Shown piece after piece: positions 20,850-24,768 of a DNA stretch of 24,768 bases. Source of the stretch: an uncultured Clostridia bacterium (GTDB taxonomy: Bacteria > Bacillota > Clostridia > TANB77 > CAG-508). The notes under the pieces were generated by a model. The model was not told the DNA's origin and made no database searches. It was given only the letters and a program-made list of their open reading frames with translations. Every line of letters starts with the position of its first letter. The stretch's first letter is position 1. The position numbers were made by a program, and so were the translations under genes. The stretch spans positions 1 to 24,768 of the forward strand of contig CAKOWZ010000023.1 in the NCBI GenBank assembly GCA_934129745.1, written 5' to 3'.

Positions 20850-21533
20850 TTATTTTTGATCAATATACATGCTTGGTCCCATTGTTGTAGAAATAGCAAC
20901 ACTTTTAATGTATTGTCCTTTAGCTGCTGCTGGTTTAGCTTTTATGATTGCATTTATAATAGCATCATAGTTTTCTAATAATTTTTCTGCACCAAATGAA
21001 ACTTTACCAAATCCTAAATGAATAATATTAGTTTTATCTAATCTATATTCAACTTTACCTGATTTGATTTCATTAATTGCTTTAGTAACATCCATTGTTA
21101 CTGTTCCTGATTTTGGGTTAGGCATTAAACCTTTTGGTCCTAAAACTTTACCTAATCTACCAACTACACCCATCATATCTGGAGTAGCAACTATAACATC
21201 ATAGTCAAACCAGTTTTCTTTTTCAATTTTTGGTATTAATTCTTCAGCACCAACATAATCTGCACCAGCTTTAACAGCTTCATCAGCTTTTGGTCCTTTA
21301 GCAAATACTAATACTTTTAAAGTTTTACCTGTACCATTTGGAAGTACTGTTGTACCTCTAACTTGTTGGTCAGCGTGTTTTGAATCAACACCTAATTTAA
21401 CGTGTAATTCAACAGTTTCATCAAATTTAGCTTTAGGCATTTTTTCGATTAATTCTAAAGCTTCTTTTGCACTGTAATTTTTAGATCTGTCTACAAGTTG
21501 TTCACCTGCAAGATATCTCTTACCTTTTTTCAT
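20850..21533 (-). CDS. rplA: 50S ribosomal protein L1
   Basis: This 227-residue protein forms the mobile L1 stalk that guides release of deacylated tRNA. Typical blocks are KKGKRYLAGEQLVDRSKNYS at the start, then FDETVELHVKLGVDSKHADQ, VRGTTVLPNGTGK, LGKVLGPKGLMPNPKSGTVT and the C-terminal STTMGPSMYID. The length is normal. AAGGAGG precedes the ATG. It follows rplK as is usual. In many bacteria L1 represses the rplK-rplA messages; no L1-binding site was identified here. Confidence 0.98.
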   Translation of the reverse strand: MKKGKRYLAGEQLVDRSKNYSAKEALELIEKMPKAKFDETVELHVKLGVDSKHADQQVRGTTVLPNGTGKTLKVLVFAKGPKADEAVKAGADYVGAEELIPKIEKENWFDYDVIVATPDMMGVVGRLGKVLGPKGLMPNPKSGTVTMDVTKAINEIKSGKVEYRLDKTNIIHLGFGKVSFGAEKLLENYDAIINAIIKAKPAAAKGQYIKSVAISTTMGPSMYIDQK

Positions 21534-21596
21534 TTTTTACCTCCTTTGGTTCAAACGAGTTATTAACTCTCCCAATTTTAAATTTTAATTTTCAAA

Positions 21597-22025
21597 TTAG
21601 TCTGTTACAACAACACCCATAGAGCGAGCTGTTCCAGCTACCATACTCATTGCAGCTTCTAATGATGCAGCATTTAAGTCTGGCATTTTTTGTTCAGCAA
21701 TTTCCTTAACTTGTGCTTTAGTTATTTTTGCAACTTTATCCATGTTAGGTTTTCCTGAAGCTTTTTCAATTTTAGCTGCTTTTTTAATTAATACAGCTAC
21801 TGGTGGTACTTTTGTTATGAATTCAAAAGATTTATCTTTATAAACAGTGATAACAACTGGGATTATCATTCCAGGTTGATTAGCTGTTCTATCATTAAAT
21901 TCTTTAACAAATTGCATAATATTAACACCACTTGATCCTAATGCTGGTCCTACTGGTGGAGCTGGTGTAGCTTTACCTGCAGGAATTTGTAATTTTATTA
22001 TATTGCTAATTTCTTTCTCTGCCAT
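21597..22025 (-). CDS. rplK: 50S ribosomal protein L11
   Basis: This 142-residue protein binds the GTPase-associated region of 23S rRNA. The N-terminal domain has IKLQIPAGKATPAPPVGPAL and GVNIMQFVKEFNDRT. The C-terminal RNA-binding domain has KIEKASGKPNMDKVAKIT and ends in the family's GTARSMGVVV. The frame extends upstream to a GTG at 22037, but that lies in the ribosome-binding site. The ATG at 22025, with AAGGAGGTG about 9 nt before it, is the start. It sits between nusG and rplA in the standard order. Confidence 0.98.
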   Translation of the reverse strand: MAEKEISNIIKLQIPAGKATPAPPVGPALGSSGVNIMQFVKEFNDRTANQPGMIIPVVITVYKDKSFEFITKVPPVAVLIKKAAKIEKASGKPNMDKVAKITKAQVKEIAEQKMPDLNAASLEAAMSMVAGTARSMGVVVTD

Positions 22026-22098
22026 TTCTAATTGCACCTCCTTTTAATTTGATATATTGTCAAAATAATTTATATATAAATTTAAATTATTAACTCAA

Positions 22099-22632
22099 TT
22101 AAACTTTTTGTACTTGTGAAAATTCCAATTCAACTGGAGTTTCTCTTCCAAACATAGAAACTAAGACTCTAACTTTATGTTTTTCCTTATTAATTTCTTG
22201 AACAACGCCAACAAAATCTTTTAATGGTCCATCTGTAACTCTAATTGAATCATTAACATTATAGTCAACATTAACTTCAATTTTTTCAAATCCCATATTT
22301 CTGATTTCTTCATCAGTTAATGGAATAGGGTCTGTCCCAGATCCAACAAATCCTGTAACACCTCTAGTATTTCTTACAATATACCATGTAGCTTCTGTTA
22401 CAATCATTTTTACAAGAACATAACCAGGGAAAACCTTTTTCAAATTAGTTTTCTTTTTACCATCTTTAATTTCTATTTGTTCTTCCATAGGAACAATTAT
22501 TTCAAAGAAATAATCTTCAAGTTCTCTGTTTTTTACTGTTTTTTCCAAGTCTGTTTTTACCTTATTTTCATAACCAGAATATGTATGTACAACATACCAC
22601 TTTGGAGTTAATTCTTTACTATCTTGAGACAT
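22099..22632 (-). CDS. nusG: Transcription elongation/antitermination factor NusG
   Basis: This protein of about 177 residues binds RNA polymerase and controls pausing and termination. The N-terminal NGN domain has KWYVVHTYSGYENKVKTDLE and VFPGYVLVKM, then RNTRGVTGFVG. The C-terminal KOW domain has RVTDGPLKDFVGVVQEIN. The frame opens at 22662, but the ATG at 22632 is chosen because AAGGAGG lies 8 nt before it and the family N-terminus follows soon after. It is downstream of secE, its usual partner. Confidence 0.97.
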   Translation of the reverse strand: MSQDSKELTPKWYVVHTYSGYENKVKTDLEKTVKNRELEDYFFEIIVPMEEQIEIKDGKKKTNLKKVFPGYVLVKMIVTEATWYIVRNTRGVTGFVGSGTDPIPLTDEEIRNMGFEKIEVNVDYNVNDSIRVTDGPLKDFVGVVQEINKEKHKVRVLVSMFGRETPVELEFSQVQKV

Positions 22633-22712
22633 AGTTTTAGCCTCCTTCTTTAAATAGTTCAATATAAATACATCTTATAGAAATTTATTCAATAACTAAT
22701 GTGCTATAATTA

Positions 22713-23105
22713 TTAATTATTTTCTTTATTATCTGTTGTATTATTTTCTGTGTTTTCTGTATTCTCTGATGATTGTGTTTCACCTGCATTATTGTCAGTA
22801 GCTGACTCATCAGTGTTTTCACCATTATTTTGATTTTTGTCTACAACATTTTCAACAACATTTGATTGTTCTTTAGATTGCACATTTTCTTTTATTTTTT
22901 CTACACCATATTTATTCATAGCACCAAAAACAAAATCTAAACAAAATACAATAGCAGCTGTTACTAATACAATAACAAGTACTGCAGTCACATTGTTAAC
23001 CATTTGTTTTGATGTAGGCCAAGTAACTTTTTTTAGTTCTGCCTTAACATCTTTCATAAAGTGTTTGTTTTCGTTTTTTACTTTACTTTCTTTTTCTTTA
23101 GCCAT
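22713..23105 (-). CDS. secE: Preprotein translocase SecE with a long acidic tail
   Basis: The first ~65 residues are a standard short SecE, a subunit of the SecYEG channel: an amphipathic stretch with FMKDVKAELKKVTWPTSKQM, then one membrane helix at about 39-60. Unusually, about 65 more residues follow. They are low-complexity and rich in Glu, Asn, Thr and Asp (residues 70-130, ending with an ENTENTENNTTDNKENN-type repeat). Gram-positive SecE is normally about 60-70 residues. No stop or frameshift is evident, so the tail appears to be translated. GGGAGG precedes the ATG. It lies in the standard order between rpmG and nusG. Confidence 0.93.
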   Translation of the reverse strand: MAKEKESKVKNENKHFMKDVKAELKKVTWPTSKQMVNNVTAVLVIVLVTAAIVFCLDFVFGAMNKYGVEKIKENVQSKEQSNVVENVVDKNQNNGENTDESATDNNAGETQSSENTENTENNTTDNKENN

Positions 23106-23126
23106 CTTAAAATTCCTCCCTAAAGA

Positions 23127-23291
23127 TTATTTTGTTTCTTTATGTGTAGTACGTTTTCCACAGAATTTACAATATTTAGTTATTTCTAATCTTTCTGTAT
23201 TATTTTTCTTGTTCTTACTTGTTGTATAAGTTCTTCTTTTGCAATCTGAACAAGCTAATATAATTGGTTCTCTAGCTCCCTTTGCTGCCAT
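23127..23291 (-). CDS. rpmG: 50S ribosomal protein L33, zinc-binding form
   Basis: This 54-residue protein reads MAAKGAREPIILACSDCKRR, then a basic stretch, then EITKYCKFCGKRTTHKETK. Two CxxC pairs are present (Cys14/Cys17 and Cys41/Cys44), so this is the zinc-binding C+ form. GGAGG lies upstream of the ATG at 23291. It is the first gene of the secE-nusG-rpl operon, in the usual Firmicute order, and 21 nt separate its stop from the secE start. The promoter 70 nt upstream is strong. Confidence 0.96.
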   Translation of the reverse strand: MAAKGAREPIILACSDCKRRTYTTSKNKKNNTERLEITKYCKFCGKRTTHKETK

Positions 23292-23362
23292 TTAATACAC
23301 CTCCAGCCATTCTTTAATAGATTTATGTTTAAAACATATTTTCACTTATTATACGCTTTAAT

Positions 23363-23391
23363 ATTCTATCACTTTTATAATGATATGTCAA
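23363..23391 (-). promoter_or_regulatory. Promoter of the rpmG-secE-nusG-rpl operon
   Basis: Consensus TTGACA (23391-23386), 17 nt, TAGAAT (23368-23363) on the minus strand. The start would be near 23356, leaving a leader of about 65 nt. Confidence 0.85.
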
Positions 23392-23408
23392 CCAATTTCT
23401 ACTAATTT

Positions 23409-23439
23409 CAGGACAAAAAATAAAAATTTTTTTGTCCTG
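23409..23439 (-). terminator. Terminator of the flavin reductase gene
   Basis: CAGGACAAAAAA and TTTTTTGTCCTG form a 12-bp stem with a short loop, 28 nt past the stop codon at 23467. It separates this gene from the ribosomal protein operon. Confidence 0.8.
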
Positions 23440-23466
23440 ATTAATTTTTGTAGTATTTATCATGTT

Positions 23467-24048
23467 TTATTTATTTTTATTTTTGTTTTTTTTCTTTTCA
23501 ACAGAATATCCAAATTTTCCTATTTTCTTACCTAATGGATAATAACCACCATTTGCATATGCCATTAAATTACATTTTGAAATATCAAATCCACCTTTTT
23601 CATCAATATACTTATCATCTGCATTTATAGCCAAAACTTCAGCAACAAACATATGATGACTTCCTAAGTCTCTAATTTCTTTTACTTTACATTCAACAGA
23701 CACAGGACTTTCTTCAATCATCGGACATTTAACAAAATTAGCCTTTTGTTTTGTTAATTTCATTTCTTTGAATTTATCAACATTCGCACCTGATTTTACT
23801 CCACACCAATCTGTTGCATATGCAAGACTTTCAGTTGTTAAATTAATAACAAACTCTCCACTTTCTTTAATTAAATTATATGAATATCTCTCAGGTCTAA
23901 CAGAAATATATACCATAGCTGGATTTGTGTTTAAAATTCCTGTCCATGCTACAGTAATAATATTCGAATTTTCAAAGTCCCCACATGATACCATTACAGC
24001 TGGTATTGGATATACAAAAGTTCCTGGTTTCCACATTGTTTTTGACAT
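23467..24048 (-). CDS. Flavin reductase-like FMN-binding protein
   Basis: This 193-residue protein matches the flavin reductase-like domain family, FMN-binding split-barrel proteins. Characteristic segments are VYPIPAVMVSCGDFENSNIITVAW at the start, TNPAMVYISVRPERYSYNLI, then GEFVINLTTE and the C-terminal GSHHMFVAEVLAINAD. The last ~12 residues are Lys/Asn-rich. Members reduce flavins or act as flavoprotein partners; the substrate and electron donor are not deducible. AGGAGG precedes the ATG. It is a single-gene unit with a terminator. Confidence 0.88.
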   Translation of the reverse strand: MSKTMWKPGTFVYPIPAVMVSCGDFENSNIITVAWTGILNTNPAMVYISVRPERYSYNLIKESGEFVINLTTESLAYATDWCGVKSGANVDKFKEMKLTKQKANFVKCPMIEESPVSVECKVKEIRDLGSHHMFVAEVLAINADDKYIDEKGGFDISKCNLMAYANGGYYPLGKKIGKFGYSVEKKKNKNKNK

Positions 24049-24257
24049 AATATAACCTCCTAATTGTTTACTTAATAATTTAAAATATGTTTTTTTCTTC
24101 CGCTTTATTTAATATTATTTCTAAAATTTGTTTTTTATGAATTTTAATAATCTTAAAATATTATCTAAAACAAAATGAAATTTTATTTATACCTATTTTA
24201 CAACAAAAATAGATAATTATCAACTAATTATTTTCTCTAAATCTTATAACAGTTGTT

Positions 24258-24566
24258 CTAATTATTTTTCATTAAATCAATATAATATATAATTTCTTTA
24301 TCTAATTTTTTTGCATACTCTATCTCTAAATTTGTACTATCTCCAATATAATTATTTACATTTACTACTAATATAGCATCTGATAATTCTATTCTTTTAA
24401 AATGTGCCTCTTTCAATTTTATTAATTGTTCTTCAGTTCTTTCCATATTTTCTAATACTGAATATACTGGTGTGAGAACACAATATCCTTTTAATGCCAT
24501 TTTTTCAGCAACTATCATCATTTCCTTTTTAAATTTTAAACTTCCACATAATGTTATTATTTTCAT
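24258..24566 (-). CDS. Nucleoside 2-deoxyribosyltransferase-like protein
   Basis: This protein of about 102 residues has a Rossmann-type start (KIITLCGSLKFKKEMMIVAE). It also has LSDAILVVNVNNYIGDSTNLEIEYA at 61-85, which contains the Glu expected to be the nucleophile in nucleoside 2-deoxyribosyltransferases (EIEYAKK). It is shorter than classical enzymes (about 150 residues), so it may belong to a related small nucleotide-sugar-binding group. The frame opens at 24635, but residues before the ATG at 24566 overlap the rrn terminator, so 24566 is preferred despite a weak AGAG ribosome-binding site. The gene is transcribed away from the rRNA operon, just after its terminator. Confidence 0.65.
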   Translation of the reverse strand: MKIITLCGSLKFKKEMMIVAEKMALKGYCVLTPVYSVLENMERTEEQLIKLKEAHFKRIELSDAILVVNVNNYIGDSTNLEIEYAKKLDKEIIYYIDLMKNN

Positions 24567-24608
24567 TTTATAATTCTCTGTTCGTATAATTTTCACAATA
24601 TCTAAAAA

Positions 24609-24654
24609 TAAGACATAGATTAAAAACATAACCATATTTCTAATCTATATCTTA
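24609..24654 (-). terminator. Terminator of the rRNA operon
   Basis: TAAGATATAGATTA (minus 24654-24641) and TAATCTATGTCTTA (24622-24609) form a 14-bp stem with one G-U pair, followed by TTTTTAG. It lies about 27 nt past the 5S 3' end. Confidence 0.75.
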
Positions 24655-24680
24655 TTTATATTAATATAATAAAATAAAAA

Positions 24681-24768
24681 AATCTGGCGATAACCTATTT
24701 TCTCAGCAGGGTAACCCACAAATATCGTTGGCACATTGGAGCTTGACTTCTGTGTTCGGAATGGGAAC
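24681..24768 (-). rRNA. rrf: 5S ribosomal RNA (3' part, cut by the window edge)
   Basis: The minus strand from the window edge reads GTTCCCATTCCGAACACAGA, then AAGCTCCAATG, then GGGTTACCCTGCTGAGAAAA, and ends near CGCCAGATT. This is the 5S rRNA core from about position 32 to its 3' end; the first ~30 nt lie outside. It is normally the last gene of the 16S-23S-5S operon, which would lie to the right. Confidence 0.95.

Noticed and set aside
24049..24257. Gap between the flavin reductase-like and deoxyribosyltransferase-like genes
   Set aside because: It is AT-rich with no frame, repeat or hairpin that I could support.

Overview
The window is very AT-rich DNA from a low-GC Firmicute. Gene content and gene order fit Clostridia, probably an uncultured or gut lineage, although nothing here fixes the species. 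The Firmicute signs are strong AGGAGG ribosome-binding sites, TTGACA/TATAAT promoters with 17-nt spacers, an L10-type leader before rplJ, a SpoVB/MurJ-like flippase and a YitT-family protein. Almost every gene lies on the minus strand, in the same direction as the rRNA operon whose 5S gene is cut by the right edge. The only complete plus-strand gene is a conjugation-type ATPase.

Layout, left to right. (1) 120-1426: a small two-helix membrane protein downstream of an XRE repressor fused to a methyltransferase, with a palindrome at its promoter. (2) 1562-2029: an unrecognised 155-aa protein with its own promoter, a hairpin-rich leader and a terminator; it looks less AT-rich than its surroundings. 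(3) 2221-3192: a scar where a DDE transposase fragment and a tyrosine recombinase fragment are fused at their broken 5' ends. (4) 3332-3419: tRNA-Leu(UAA). (5) 3596-5654: HU and a MurJ/SpoVB-type flippase. (6) 5829-9189: a VirD4/TraG-like coupling ATPase convergent with a replication-relaxation (MobC-like) protein; no relaxase or other secretion gene is present. (7) 9272-12365: an RNA-handling and envelope cluster (S1-domain protein, RluB-like and RluD-like pseudouridine synthases, LspA). (8) 12585-14489: rpsB and tsf. (9) 14688-17418: YitT, an Elp3-like radical SAM protein and RNase III. (10) 17582-19113: plsX and acpP. (11) 19510-23291: rpmG-secE-nusG-rplK-rplA-rplJ-rplL. (12) 23467 to the end: a flavin reductase-like protein, a deoxyribosyltransferase-like protein and 5S rRNA.

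Most of the window is translation, lipid and envelope housekeeping, but familiar operons are cut short. rplL is not followed by rpoB/rpoC, tsf is not followed by pyrH/frr, and rnc is not followed by smc. The regulatory layer is readable: an L10 leader with mutually exclusive helices, a likely structured rpsB leader whose promoter is embedded in the previous gene's terminator, an attenuator-like hairpin between rpsB and tsf, and palindromes on the plsX and acpP promoters. The best candidate for an undescribed system is the orphan coupling ATPase plus replication-relaxation protein pair. Nothing in the window shows what it moves.
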